64,000 nucleotides of DNA from Mycolicibacterium arabiense (GTDB lineage: Bacteria > Actinomycetota > Actinomycetes > Mycobacteriales > Mycobacteriaceae). The notes under the pieces were generated by a model. That model did no database searches and was not told where the DNA came from. It saw only the letters and a list, made by a program, of their open reading frames with translations. Position numbers and translations under genes: made by a program. This document shows positions 41,388-52,134 of this stretch, piece after piece. Positions within the stretch are counted from its first letter, which is position 1. Every line of letters starts with the position of its first letter. The stretch covers positions 5,084,001 to 5,148,000 of the forward strand of contig NZ_AP022593.1 in the NCBI RefSeq assembly GCF_010731815.2. The letters are read 5' to 3'.

Positions 41388-43081
41388 CTCGAGTAGCCCC
41401 GCAGCAGCAGAGGCCGGAGCCGCTCGGTCTTCTCGGGCGTCCAGCCGGGCGGCTGCAGCACCGCGGCCCAGGCGTTCGCGACGTCGCGGATGTAGACGTG
41501 GCCGTGACCGTCGGGCACGTCGACCGCCACCGCCATGTCCGCAGACACCTGCAGGAACGTCACGACCGGGATCCACTCCATCTCGGGCAGTACGTCGTAG
41601 CCACGCTCCTCGCGCAGCCAATCCGGTTTCTGGAACAGCAGATCCGGTGTCCACCATGCGATCGGGTCCGACGCGTGCTGCAAGTACGCCACCCGCGGAT
41701 CGCCGAACGGATCGTCGGGCCGCGCCAGGTTCGGTGGCTCGGCGACGAAGCGGACGTTGCGGCCCTTTTCGTAGATCGGCAGCCACTCCGGCGACCCGGG
41801 ATCCCGGTTGGCGGTCAGGTCGGTCCAGATCGTGTTGTTGAACGTCGGCCCGGAGAACAGTGCGCCGTCGGTGCGGGCCACCAGGTTGTTCAGCGCCAAG
41901 AACGGAGCCTCGCCGCCGAACGACCCGAGACTCTCGCCGAACACCACCAGCTCGGGCCGCTGCGCCTCGGGCATGGCCCGGATGAGCCCGTCGACCGCCT
42001 CGAACAGCGCCTGCCCTGCCTGGCGGGCGTTCTCCTTGTCCACCAGGAACGACAACCAGCTCGGCAGGAACGAGTACTGCATCGACACGATCGCGGTGTC
42101 GCCGTTGTACATGTACTCCAGCGCGCCTGCCTCGGCCTCGTTGATCCAGCCCGTTCCGGTGGTCGTCGCCACCGCCACGACCTTCCGCTGCAGCCCGCCG
42201 GTGCGCACCAGCTCGGCAGCGGCCAGTGCCGCCGTGGCCTTGATGCCGTCGGCGGAGTTGAGCCCCGCGTAAGCCCGGATCGGCTCGATGGCGGGGGCGC
42301 CGTTGAACGTCGAGAGTTCCTCGACCGTCGGCCCGTTCGACATGAAGACGCGGCCCTGGTGGCCCAGGGACTCCCAGCTCGCCAGTGAGCCAGGCCCGCC
42401 CGACCGCAGCGGGGTGCTCGGGGCAGTGTTGTCGGGGTCGGTCTCGTCGTTGACGGCCTCGAACGTGTTGTTGACGACGTCCATCCCGACGCGCGCGACG
42501 ACGCCGTTGAGCAGCGCGATGGTCAGTGCGAGCAGCGCGGCCACCACCACGACGGCCGAGACCCGGGGCGGCGCAACGCGTTCGAGCTGGCGAACGAGGA
42601 AGCGGACCATCCTGCCGACGAGCTGGCCGATCTCGACGAACAGGAACAGCACGACGATCGACAGCACCGCGGTCAGCGGGTGGTCCCAGAAACCCAGCCG
42701 CGGCACGCCCATCAGGTCGCGGACGTCGTCCTGCCAGTGGTGGAACCAGACGATGGCGAGGACCTGCCCGATGACGCCGACGACCAGGAGCGTCAGCCAG
42801 GCGGGCTTGCGCGCTCGCGGCGAGGTGTCCGCCGAGCGCATGTACCGCACCAGCCACACGCCGAACACGCCGAGCCCGTAGCCGATCGCGCCCGCCGCCC
42901 CGCTCACCAGCGCCTGGAACAGCGGCCCGCGCGGCAGCAGCGACGGGCTCAGCGAAAGCCAGATGAACACCAGCCCCACGGCGGTGCCGAAGAACGTGTA
43001 GTGACGCAGCCACCACGCCGGTTCGGCAGGCGGTTCCGGATCGGCCGACGCCGCGGGTGCCCTGGTGTCGGTGTCGGTCAC
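41384..43081 (-). CDS. Membrane alpha/beta-hydrolase, Rv1069c-like
   Basis: A 565-residue protein. Four or five membrane helices occupy about residues 25-195 (for example YTFFGTAVGLVFIWLSLSPSLLP and AVLSIVVLFLFVEIGQLVG); the rest is an alpha/beta-hydrolase of the Abhydrolase_9 family with nucleophile loop VFGESLGSFGG and an earlier VAVATTTGTGWINE block. Probably a membrane-tethered esterase or lipase. In M. tuberculosis two PE_PGRS genes separate the Rv1066 and Rv1069c genes; here they abut. Confidence 0.83.
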   Translation of the reverse strand: MTDTDTRAPAASADPEPPAEPAWWLRHYTFFGTAVGLVFIWLSLSPSLLPRGPLFQALVSGAAGAIGYGLGVFGVWLVRYMRSADTSPRARKPAWLTLLVVGVIGQVLAIVWFHHWQDDVRDLMGVPRLGFWDHPLTAVLSIVVLFLFVEIGQLVGRMVRFLVRQLERVAPPRVSAVVVVAALLALTIALLNGVVARVGMDVVNNTFEAVNDETDPDNTAPSTPLRSGGPGSLASWESLGHQGRVFMSNGPTVEELSTFNGAPAIEPIRAYAGLNSADGIKATAALAAAELVRTGGLQRKVVAVATTTGTGWINEAEAGALEYMYNGDTAIVSMQYSFLPSWLSFLVDKENARQAGQALFEAVDGLIRAMPEAQRPELVVFGESLGSFGGEAPFLALNNLVARTDGALFSGPTFNNTIWTDLTANRDPGSPEWLPIYEKGRNVRFVAEPPNLARPDDPFGDPRVAYLQHASDPIAWWTPDLLFQKPDWLREERGYDVLPEMEWIPVVTFLQVSADMAVAVDVPDGHGHVYIRDVANAWAAVLQPPGWTPEKTERLRPLLLRGYSS

Positions 43082-43090
43082 CCGCGCATG

Positions 43091-43867
43091 TTATCGATGC
43101 GTGAAGTTCGGTGGGCGCTTCTCGACGAACGCTGCCATGCCCTCGGTCTGGTCGTCGGTCGCGAACGCCGAGTGGAACAGCCTGCGCTCGTAGAGCAGGC
43201 CTTCGGCGAGCGTCGACTCGAACGCACGGTTGACCGCTTCCTTGGCCATCCGCGACGCCGACAGCGACATCCCGGCGATGATGGCGGCGGTCGCAGCAGC
43301 CTCGTCGAGCAGCGAGTCGGCAGGCACGACACGCGAGACCAGGCCTGCGCGTTCGGCCTCCTCGGCGTCCATGTTGCGGCCGGTGAGGATGAGGTCCATG
43401 GCCTTGGCCTTGCCGATCGCCCGGGTGAGGCGCTGGCTGCCGCCCATGCCGGGCAGCACGCCCAGCTTGATCTCGGGCTGACCGAACTTCGCGGTGTCGG
43501 CCGCGATCAGGATGTCGCACATCATCGCAAGCTCACAGCCACCGCCGAGCGCGTAGCCGGCGACGGCCGCGATCGTGGGGGTCCTGGTGGCCGCGAACGC
43601 CGCCCAGGGAGCGAAGAAGTCGCGGCCGTACACGTCGGCGAACGACAGCTCCGACATCTCCTTGATGTCCGCACCCGCCGCAAACGCCTTGGCGCTGCCG
43701 GTCAGGACGATGGCGCCGACGCCCTCGTCGGCATCCAGTTGCGCTGCCGCACCGGTGACTTCGGCCATCACCTGGCTGTTGAGCGCGTTGAGCGCCTTCG
43801 GCCGGTTCAGGGTGATGGTCGCCACGCGGTCGGTGCGCGTCACCAGGATCGTCTCGTACTCACTCAT
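43091..43867 (-). CDS. echA8: Enoyl-CoA hydratase EchA8
   Basis: A 258-residue crotonase. Catalytic glutamates are Glu112 (GGCEL) and Glu132 (GQPEIKLG); the oxyanion hole is formed around AAGADIKEM and LGGGC. It hydrates trans-2-enoyl-CoA in beta-oxidation. It starts 2 bp after the echA9 stop, so the two are one transcript with the same order as Rv1071c-Rv1070c. Confidence 0.93.
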   Translation of the reverse strand: MSEYETILVTRTDRVATITLNRPKALNALNSQVMAEVTGAAAQLDADEGVGAIVLTGSAKAFAAGADIKEMSELSFADVYGRDFFAPWAAFAATRTPTIAAVAGYALGGGCELAMMCDILIAADTAKFGQPEIKLGVLPGMGGSQRLTRAIGKAKAMDLILTGRNMDAEEAERAGLVSRVVPADSLLDEAAATAAIIAGMSLSASRMAKEAVNRAFESTLAEGLLYERRLFHSAFATDDQTEGMAAFVEKRPPNFTHR

Positions 43868-43869
43868 GG

Positions 43870-44916
43870 TCACTCCTGTCCGGGAAAGGTCAGATCGGGG
43901 TCGGCGGGGGCGAAGTAGGCCGCCACCTCGTCGGGGCTGCACAGGGTCAGCGACGACGGCTGCCACTTGGGGTTGCGGTCCTTGTCGACCAGCTGGGCGC
44001 GAATGCCCTCGACCAGGTCGTGCGACTTCAGCGCTGCGCAGGACGTCCGGAACTCCTGTCGCAGAACGTCTTCGAGGCTGGGGAGATCGGCTGCTCGACG
44101 CACCGCCTCCAGCGTCACGGAAAGGGCGATGGGGGAGCGGGTGGCGATGAGGTCGGCCGCGGCGTTCGACTGTTCGGCGTCGTGCCCGCGCAGTGCGGCG
44201 ACGATGTCGGAGACCGTGTCGCCCGCATAGCACTCGTCGATCCACTGCCGTTGCGCGAGAAGCGGGCTGGCGGGCGGCTCGACGGCGTGGGCCGCGATCG
44301 CCGCGTTGGCGCCATCGGCGATCACGGCCGCCTTGAACGCGTCGAGGGCGGTGTGCGGCACGAAGTGGTCGGCGAAGCCCATCGCGACGGCGTCGGCACC
44401 GGTGAACGGAGCGCCGGTCAGCGCCGCGTGCGTGCCGAGCCGACCCGGCGCCCGGGACAGGAGGTGGGTGCCGCCGACGTCGGGGATGAAGCCGATGCCG
44501 ACCTCGGGCATGCCCATCTTGGTGGTATCGGTGACCACCCGGACGCTGCCGTGCGCGCTCACGCCGACCCCGCCTCCCATCACGATGCCGTCCATCACGG
44601 CGACGTAGGGCTTCGGATACTCGGCGATGCGGGCGTTGAGCACGTACTCGTCGTGCCAGAAGGTGCGCGTCTCGGCGCCGCCGGCCTTCGCGTCGTGGTA
44701 GATCGCGACCACGTCACCCCCCGCGCACAGTCCGCGCTCACCCGCACCCGTCAGCAGCACGGTGTGGACGGCGTCGTCGCCCTCCCACTCGTCCAACGCC
44801 TCGGCGAGGCTCGCCACCATCGTCGCGGTGAGCGAGTTGAGTGCCTTCGGCCTGTTCAGCGTCACCTGCCCGACACCGTTCTCGACACTTACTAGGACGT
44901 CCTCGTTTCGAGTCAC
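43870..44916 (-). CDS. echA9: EchA9, 3-hydroxyisobutyryl-CoA hydrolase-like
   Basis: A 348-residue crotonase of the longer 3-hydroxyisobutyryl-CoA hydrolase type: [17 protein letters not shown] (oxyanion loop), [16 protein letters not shown] and [20 protein letters not shown] carry the CoA site and acidic residue. Members act in valine degradation. M. tuberculosis EchA9 (Rv1071c) has the same length class and position. Confidence 0.88.
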   Translation of the reverse strand: MTRNEDVLVSVENGVGQVTLNRPKALNSLTATMVASLAEALDEWEGDDAVHTVLLTGAGERGLCAGGDVVAIYHDAKAGGAETRTFWHDEYVLNARIAEYPKPYVAVMDGIVMGGGVGVSAHGSVRVVTDTTKMGMPEVGIGFIPDVGGTHLLSRAPGRLGTHAALTGAPFTGADAVAMGFADHFVPHTALDAFKAAVIADGANAAIAAHAVEPPASPLLAQRQWIDECYAGDTVSDIVAALRGHDAEQSNAAADLIATRSPIALSVTLEAVRRAADLPSLEDVLRQEFRTSCAALKSHDLVEGIRAQLVDKDRNPKWQPSSLTLCSPDEVAAYFAPADPDLTFPGQE

Positions 44917-45088
44917 GATTGCAATCTAGATCGTCGTCTCCTCGCAACATGCCACGGGTAGCTTCATGCTGAGGAAGTTCACAGAATTCACCGAGGGAAA
45001 GTCGACGGCAGGGAACCATGTCTGCCACGCTGATCGTTGGTGGAGTATTCGTCAGCAGACGAAACACAGCACAGGAGAGGATCCGACG

Positions 45089-45946
45089 GTGCGCGAAAGC
45101 AGCAACCCGGTATTCCGTTCGCTGCCCAAGGGGCAGCAAGGGGGATACGCGCAATTCGGTACCAATGCCGCCGGCTTCGGCGCGGCAACGGCACAGGCTG
45201 ACCCGTACGCGGCTCAGCCGTACACGACAGATCGCCAGCAGGCCGGTGTTTCCCGGCCGCTGACCATCGACGACGTCGTCACCAAGACCGGCCTGACGCT
45301 GGCCGTCGTCGCGGTGGTGGGTGTCCTGTCGTACTTCATGGTCTCGATGAACACCGGCCTGATGATGCCGTTCACCCTGATCGGTGGCCTCTGTGGCTTC
45401 GCTCTGATCATGATCGCGACGTTCGGTCGCAAGCAGGACAACCCGGCCATCGTGCTGAGCTACGCCGCGCTCGAAGGCTTGTTCCTCGGCGCCGCGTCGT
45501 TCCTGTTCGCCAACCTGGTGTCCACCGGTGGCCCCGGCATGATCGCGCAGGCGATCTTCGGCACGGTCGGCGTGTTCGTCGGCATGCTCGTCGTCTACAA
45601 GACCGGCGCCATCCGCGTCACGCCCAAGTTCACCCGCATGCTGGTCGCGGCGCTCTTCGGCGTGATGGCCATCGCGCTGCTCAACCTGGTGCTCGGTCTG
45701 TTCGGCGTCGGCGGCGGCGAGGGCTTCGGCCTGCGCAGCGGCGGCCCGATGGCGATCATCTTCTCGCTGGTCTGCATCGGGCTCGCGGCGTTCATGTTCC
45801 TGATCGACTTCGACTCGGCCGATCAGCTCATCCGCGCCGGTGCGCCGGAGAAGGCAGCATGGGGCATCGCCCTCGGCCTGACCGTCACGCTGGTCTGGCT
45901 CTACCTGGAGATCCTGCGACTGCTGTCGTACTTCAACAGCGACTAG
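45089..45946 (+). CDS. Bax inhibitor-1/YccA-like membrane protein, Rv1072-like
   Basis: A 285-residue protein with a polar Gln/Ala-rich N-terminus (about 60 residues) and seven membrane helices. The sequence LSYAALEGLFLGAASFLFANL and the terminal LYLEILRLLSYFNSD are typical of the actinobacterial BI-1/YccA group (M. tuberculosis Rv1072). A role in membrane proteostasis or ion leak is known for other members, not shown here. GTG 45089 is favoured by AGGAGAGG eight bases upstream. Confidence 0.82.
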   Translation: MRESSNPVFRSLPKGQQGGYAQFGTNAAGFGAATAQADPYAAQPYTTDRQQAGVSRPLTIDDVVTKTGLTLAVVAVVGVLSYFMVSMNTGLMMPFTLIGGLCGFALIMIATFGRKQDNPAIVLSYAALEGLFLGAASFLFANLVSTGGPGMIAQAIFGTVGVFVGMLVVYKTGAIRVTPKFTRMLVAALFGVMAIALLNLVLGLFGVGGGEGFGLRSGGPMAIIFSLVCIGLAAFMFLIDFDSADQLIRAGAPEKAAWGIALGLTVTLVWLYLEILRLLSYFNSD

Positions 45947-45959
45947 TAGTCACACTCGG

Positions 45960-45991
45960 AAAGCCCGGCACGTTTCCACGTGCCGGGCTTT
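45960..45991 (+). terminator. Terminator of the Rv1072-like gene
   Basis: AAAGCCCGGCACGT / ACGTGCCGGGCTTT, loop TTCC, 14 bp after the stop codon; U-rich flank CTTTCCTTCGTTT. Confidence 0.8.
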
Positions 45992-46018
45992 CCTTCGTTT
46001 GGGGGCGTTGGCCGGGCG

Positions 46019-46076
46019 CCGAGACTGCTAACAGATCGCGATTCATCCCCAGATTGCGCTCTGACAGCAGTCTCGG
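46019..46076. repeat. Long intergenic hairpin HP4, left flank of the DUF559 gene
   Basis: CCGAGACTGCT (46019-46029) / AGCAGTCTCGG (46066-46076), with an imperfect inner stem CAGATCGCGAT / ATTGCGCTCTG. The left arm resembles that of HP5 at the other end of the gene. Confidence 0.6.
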
Positions 46077-46113
46077 GGGCCTCGGGCGACGGTCGAGCGG
46101 CGATCGTCGACAC

Positions 46114-46965
46114 ATGCGCATCGACGATCAGCCGTTCATCGGCAGCGAGGCCCTGACTGCGGGACTCGTCGGCAAGTACGACCTGCGGAAGAGCTACCGC
46201 GCGATCTTCCCCGACGTGTATCTGGCCCCGCGCGTCGATCCCACGCTCGCGCGGCGTGCGCGTGCCGCATGGCTGTGGTCGCACCGCGAAGGCGTGATTG
46301 CGGGCCTCACTGCATCTGCGCTTCATGGCGCGAAGTGGATCGACGATTCCCTGCCGATCGAATTGATCTGGCCCAACGCCAGACCGCCAAAGGGCATGCG
46401 GACCTACGACTACCGCCTCTTCGCCGACGAGTACGCCGAACACGACGGGATGTCGGTGACCACGCCTGCGCGCACCGCCTTCGACATTGGCCGTCTTCAT
46501 CGGCCCGGTGAGGCAGTCGCCCGACTGGACGCGTTGGGCAACGCCGTTGCTCTCTCCGTCGAGGACGTCATCCACCTGGCGGCACGCCACCGCGGCGCCC
46601 GGAACCTACGGCGACTCGAGGCCGCACTCGATCGACACGATCCAGGCGCAGAGTCGCCTCAAGAAACCTGGCTTCGGCTGCTCCTCGTAGACGCTGGGTT
46701 TCCGCGTCCGCAGACTCAGATTCCGGTGTTTGGACCGAACGGTCGAGCGCGCTACTACCTCGACATGGGGTGGGAGGAACTGAAGATCGCGGTCGAGTAT
46801 GACGGCGAGCATCATCGGCTGGACCGCCCGAGCTACCGGAAGGACATCGTGCGGTTGGAGTACTTGAACTCCATCAAGTGGATGGTGATCCGCGTCGTCG
46901 CCGGCGATCGTCCGGACGAAATCGCGCGTCGGGTTCGGTCCGCATACGACGCGAGACTGCGGTGA
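46114..46965 (+). CDS. DUF559 nuclease-like protein, Rv1073-like
   Basis: A 283-residue protein. The N-terminal part resembles AbiEi-type winged-helix proteins (ALTAGLVGKYDLRKSYRAIFPDVYLAP, TASALHGAKWI); the C-terminal DUF559 domain is a Vsr-like nuclease fold with DMGWEELKIAVEYDGEHH (VEYDGEHH at 227-234). M. tuberculosis Rv1073 occupies this position. It may process DNA; no partner antitoxin or methylase is adjacent. Related hairpins (HP4, HP5) flank it, with HP5 overlapping its last codons. Confidence 0.78.
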   Translation: MRIDDQPFIGSEALTAGLVGKYDLRKSYRAIFPDVYLAPRVDPTLARRARAAWLWSHREGVIAGLTASALHGAKWIDDSLPIELIWPNARPPKGMRTYDYRLFADEYAEHDGMSVTTPARTAFDIGRLHRPGEAVARLDALGNAVALSVEDVIHLAARHRGARNLRRLEAALDRHDPGAESPQETWLRLLLVDAGFPRPQTQIPVFGPNGRARYYLDMGWEELKIAVEYDGEHHRLDRPSYRKDIVRLEYLNSIKWMVIRVVAGDRPDEIARRVRSAYDARLR

Positions 46966-47006
46966 GATCGCGAATTCGGGTGAAAACGCGATCTCACCGC
47001 AGTCTC
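46953..47006. terminator. Long hairpin HP5, right flank of the DUF559 gene
   Basis: Perfect 20-bp arms GAGACTGCGGTGAGATCGCG / CGCGATCTCACCGCAGTCTC (46953-46972 / 46987-47006). It includes the last codons and stop of the DUF559 gene and faces convergent fadA3. Confidence 0.7.
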
Positions 47007-47026
47007 GGCGAGGAAACCAAAGAGAA

Positions 47027-48244
47027 CTAGCTCAGGCGCTCCACGACCATCGCCATGCCCTGGCCGCCGCCGACGCACATCGACTCGATGCCGAACGTCT
47101 TGTCGTGCGTGGCAAGGTTGTTGAGCAGCGTGGCGGTGATGCGGGCGCCGGTCATGCCGAACGGGTGGCCGAGGGCGATCGCCCCGCCGGACACGTTCAG
47201 CTTGTCCTCGTCGATGCCCAGTTCGCGGGCCGAGCCGAGCACCTGCACGGCGAACGCCTCGTTGATCTCGACCAGGTCGATGTCCGAGATCTGCTTGCCC
47301 GCAATGGCGAGCGCCTTCTTGATGGCCTCGATCGGACCGAGGCCCATGATCTCGGGCGACAGCCCGGACACGCCGGTCGACACGATGCGCGCGAGCGGGG
47401 TCAGGCCCAGCTCCTTGGCCTTGGTGTCACTCATGATGACGACGGCGGCAGCACCGTCGTTCAGCGGGCACGCGTTGCCCGCGGTGATCGTGCCGTTCGG
47501 GCGGAAGACCGGCTTGAGCTGGCTAATCTTCTCGTAGTTGGTGCCGGCGCGCGGGCCGTCGTCGGTCGAGACGACGGTGCCGTCGGGCAGCGTGACGGGC
47601 ACGATCTCGCGCTCGAAGAAACCGCTCTTGATGGCCTCCTCCGCGCGGTTCTGCGAGCGAACGCCCCAGTGGTCCTGGTCCTCTCGGCTGATGCCGGTGT
47701 GCAGCGCGACGTTCTCGGCCGTCTGGCCCATCGCGATGTAGACGTCGGGCACGCTGCCGTCGTCGCGCGGGTCGTGCCACTCGTCGGCGCCCTCGGCCTG
47801 CTTGGCCGTGCGTGCCTGAGCATCCTCGAACATCGGGTTCTTGCTGTTGGGCGCACCGTCGGCCGCGCCGACGCCGAAGCGCGACACCGTCTCGACGCCT
47901 GCGGAGATGAACACGTCGCCCTCGCCGGCCTTGATCGCGTGGAACGCCATGCGGGTGGTCTGCAGCGACGACGAGCAGTAGCGGTTGACCGTGGTGCCGG
48001 GCAGGAAGTCGTAGCCGAGTTCGACGGCGACCGCACGGGCGATGTTGTAGCCGGCCTCACCGGCGGGCTGCGCGCAACCCATCATCAGGTCGTCGATGTC
48101 GCGCGGGTCCAGCGACGGCACCTTGTCCAACACCGCGCGCACCATCTGGGCGGCGAGGTCGTCCGGGCGCATGGTGGCCAGCGACCCCTTGACGGCGCGG
48201 CCGATCGGCGAGCGCGCGGTGGCGACGATGACGGCTTCGGGCAT
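47027..48244 (-). CDS. fadA3: Acetyl-CoA acyltransferase FadA3
   Basis: A 405-residue thiolase, the length of M. tuberculosis FadA3 (Rv1074c). Acylated nucleophile Cys90 (NRYCSSSL), His360 (ALGHPFGMTG) and base Cys390 (SMCVGGGQGMA) are present. It performs the thiolytic last step of fatty-acid beta-oxidation and fits with echA8 and fadD14 nearby. ATG at 48244. Confidence 0.92.
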   Translation of the reverse strand: MPEAVIVATARSPIGRAVKGSLATMRPDDLAAQMVRAVLDKVPSLDPRDIDDLMMGCAQPAGEAGYNIARAVAVELGYDFLPGTTVNRYCSSSLQTTRMAFHAIKAGEGDVFISAGVETVSRFGVGAADGAPNSKNPMFEDAQARTAKQAEGADEWHDPRDDGSVPDVYIAMGQTAENVALHTGISREDQDHWGVRSQNRAEEAIKSGFFEREIVPVTLPDGTVVSTDDGPRAGTNYEKISQLKPVFRPNGTITAGNACPLNDGAAAVVIMSDTKAKELGLTPLARIVSTGVSGLSPEIMGLGPIEAIKKALAIAGKQISDIDLVEINEAFAVQVLGSARELGIDEDKLNVSGGAIALGHPFGMTGARITATLLNNLATHDKTFGIESMCVGGGQGMAMVVERLS

Positions 48245-48303
48245 GGCGGTCTCCTCGGGTGGAGCGGCGTTGTCACGCCTAGTGGACGACGGTTACCCCG
48301 AAC

Positions 48304-49263
48304 CTAACCGGTGACCGGAGCGACGATCGGCGCGGGTACGCCGGTGGTGCGCCGCCACAACCGGCCGACGCCACCGATCCGCGCCAGCAGGGCCGCCGCG
48401 TGGGACGAGCGTTGCTCGAGCGCCGGCTCGACGGCCTGCCCGTGCGACCCGACTCCGAGCGCGGTGCACAGCGCGGGCAGCAGCTGCGAGGCCGCCAGCG
48501 AATAGCCGACGGCCGACGGGTGGAACATGTCCGACGAGAAGTACCGCTCCGGCGCCTTGAGGAACTCGGGCGCCATCAGATCGGCGAACGGCACGGGCAC
48601 ACCACCCGCCGAACGGACCGCGACCGCCTGCGCATGCGCGAGGCGCAACCCCAACGTGCGGGCCACCGTCCGCAGCGGCTGCGGAATCGCGGTGATGACG
48701 CCGAAGTCGGGGCAGGTGCCGACGACGACCACGGCGCCGCTGGCCCGCAACCGGCTGACGGCGGCGCCCACCCGACGCGCGGACTGCGGGATGCCGTTGA
48801 GGGCGGTGATGTCGTTGGCGCCGATCATGACGACCGCCGCGTCCGGCGGCGGCCCGGCCACGAACATGGCGTCGATCTGGCCGGACAGTCCCTTGGAGGT
48901 GGCGCCGACGATGGCCTTGGTGCTCAGGCGCACCCGTTGGCCCGACTCCTCGGCGAGGCCGCGTGCGATCAGCACTCCGGGCACCTCGTCGGCCGACGTA
49001 CAGCCGTAACCCGTCGCGGTCGAGTCGCCGAAGATCATCAGGTGAAGGTCGAAGGCGACGCCGCGGTGCCACTTCTCGACCGGTCCTCCGCCCGGCGAGT
49101 ACACCCCGTCGGCGCGTGGCGGAACGTCCCATGCCTTGGGGATGACGCTGCGGGCCTGATCGGCCTGTCCGCTCAGAAGGTTGCGGACGCCGACGTAACC
49201 CGTCGATGCCAGTGTCGCGGTCGCCGCCAGGGCGAGCGACCGACGCGGTGCACGGATGCCCAC
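48304..49263 (-). CDS. GDSL/SGNH esterase, Rv1075c-like
   Basis: A 319-residue exported esterase. N-terminal signal segment (about 1-30), block I FGDSTATG (Ser81), block III GAND (148-151), and block V SDMFHPSAVG (Asp245, His248) define a SGNH hydrolase. M. tuberculosis Rv1075c, its positional counterpart, is a cell-wall GDSL esterase. It probably hydrolyses short acyl esters at the envelope. Confidence 0.87.
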   Translation of the reverse strand: MGIRAPRRSLALAATATLASTGYVGVRNLLSGQADQARSVIPKAWDVPPRADGVYSPGGGPVEKWHRGVAFDLHLMIFGDSTATGYGCTSADEVPGVLIARGLAEESGQRVRLSTKAIVGATSKGLSGQIDAMFVAGPPPDAAVVMIGANDITALNGIPQSARRVGAAVSRLRASGAVVVVGTCPDFGVITAIPQPLRTVARTLGLRLAHAQAVAVRSAGGVPVPFADLMAPEFLKAPERYFSSDMFHPSAVGYSLAASQLLPALCTALGVGSHGQAVEPALEQRSSHAAALLARIGGVGRLWRRTTGVPAPIVAPVTG

Positions 49264-49456
49264 GCAGCAAGTTTAAGCGCGACCCCGCGGGATATCAGCG
49301 TCGCAACGAACGAGGGCGGTCACGGTGCGATATCAACTGCGGTACGAAACCGGTTCCCTTGATTGTTGAAACGAACAGCAGGTGTCAGGCTAAGTTACCT
49401 GGGTTGACTAACAAGTAGCTTGACCTGGCACTACAACGGCGTAGGAAGTGGTGGCG

Positions 49457-50509
49457 ATGACGGCACCGAGCAAGATCCACGGGTCCCACGGATCGCCCAT
49501 CGGGGCAGCTAGGGCGCGCAAGACGCGTCGATTCCCGGTGAGCGACGGTGCCCCCGTCGAGATCGTCGAGGACGGTCCGAGCGTGGCCGGTCGGCTGTTT
49601 GCCCTGGGAGCTGCGCTGACCATTCGGCCAACGCTGGCGATCGGTAGCCTGGCGCCCCGTATGTCCTGGCCCTGGGGAGTCCTCGACTTCGCTGCGCGAG
49701 CGCTCCGTCCCGCCCCGGGCACCATCCGAGCAACGATCAAGCTGCCCAACACCACCGCCCAGCTGGTCCGTGCGGCCGGCGTGCTTCCCGCGGACGGCAA
49801 GCGCAGCATCGTGCTCTACATGCACGGCGGCGCGTTCCTGACGTGCGGCGTGAACACCCACGGTCGGATGGTCACCGCGTTGTCGCGGTTCAGTGACTCG
49901 CCGGCGCTGGTCGTCAACTACCGGATGATCCCCAAGCACTCGGTCGGCCAGGCCCTCGACGACTGCTACGACGCGTACCAGTGGCTGCGACTGAAGGGCT
50001 ACGAGCCCGAACAGATCGTGCTGGCCGGTGACTCGGCCGGCGGCTACCTCTCGCTGGCGCTGGCCGAACGGCTGCACTCCGAGAACGAATTGCCCGCCGC
50101 AGTCGTGACCATGTCGCCGCTGTTCGAGATCGACAACGACAGCCGCACCCAGCACCCGAACGCCCACACGGACGCGATGTTCCCGCCCCGGGCGTTCCCC
50201 GCCCTCGTCGAGCTGATCGAGGCCGCCGCCGAACGACACCTGGTCGACGGCAAGCCCGAGGCGATCTACGAGCCCCTCGATCACATCGAGCCGGGCCTGC
50301 CACGCACGCTGATCCACGTGTCGGGCTCGGAGGTTCTGCTCAACGACGCGCGGAAGGCGGCCCACATGCTCGCCGCGGCCGGCGTCCCGGTCGAGGTACG
50401 CATCTGGCCTGGTCAGATGCACGTCTTCCAGCTAGGTGCGCCCGCAGTCAAGGAGGCGACGCGGTCGCTCAAGCAGATCGGCGACTACATCCGAGAGGCC
50501 ACCTGGTAG
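49457..50509 (+). CDS. lipU: HSL-family lipase/esterase LipU
   Basis: A 350-residue alpha/beta-hydrolase of the hormone-sensitive lipase group: oxyanion HGGA (123-126), nucleophile Ser193 in GDSAGG, and a late His in WPGQMHVFQ. It hydrolyses carboxyl esters. It matches LipU (Rv1076) by position but has a longer N-terminus. ATG 49457 is preferred over GTG 49448 because AGGAAG is then eight bases away. It is followed by cbs. Confidence 0.87.
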   Translation: MTAPSKIHGSHGSPIGAARARKTRRFPVSDGAPVEIVEDGPSVAGRLFALGAALTIRPTLAIGSLAPRMSWPWGVLDFAARALRPAPGTIRATIKLPNTTAQLVRAAGVLPADGKRSIVLYMHGGAFLTCGVNTHGRMVTALSRFSDSPALVVNYRMIPKHSVGQALDDCYDAYQWLRLKGYEPEQIVLAGDSAGGYLSLALAERLHSENELPAAVVTMSPLFEIDNDSRTQHPNAHTDAMFPPRAFPALVELIEAAAERHLVDGKPEAIYEPLDHIEPGLPRTLIHVSGSEVLLNDARKAAHMLAAAGVPVEVRIWPGQMHVFQLGAPAVKEATRSLKQIGDYIREATW

Positions 50510-50552
50510 ATCTGCCTGGTGCGCCGTCCTGTCGGCCTGACACGATGGACAC

Positions 50553-51953
<1,401 letters not shown>

Positions 51954-52134
51954 CGCCACGATCCTCTGCGCTCGTCGATCACCGGCGATGAGCAGGCCGC
52001 AGTGTCCCGATTTCGTGGGGTGGTGCGAAAGTGGCAGTCGGTGCCGAACTTTCGCCTTTTGGCCCCGGAATTGATCATGTTCTCAGGTAGGGTTACACCG
52101 CTCGTGCCTCGCACATGATCACCGGAAGGCGCCC

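Noticed and set aside
40923..43520. Very long minus-strand frame overlapping the Rv1069c-like gene
   Set aside because: Out of frame with the real hydrolase and Arg-rich; a by-product of high GC content.
49405..49426. ACAAG-TA-GCTTG-like dyad upstream of lipU, considered as a KstR2 site
   Set aside because: The spacing between CAAG and CTTG is three bases instead of the two in the KstR2 motif.
50510..50552. Cysteine-codon leader before cbs or metB
   Set aside because: No short frame with tandem cysteine codons was found in the gaps before either gene.
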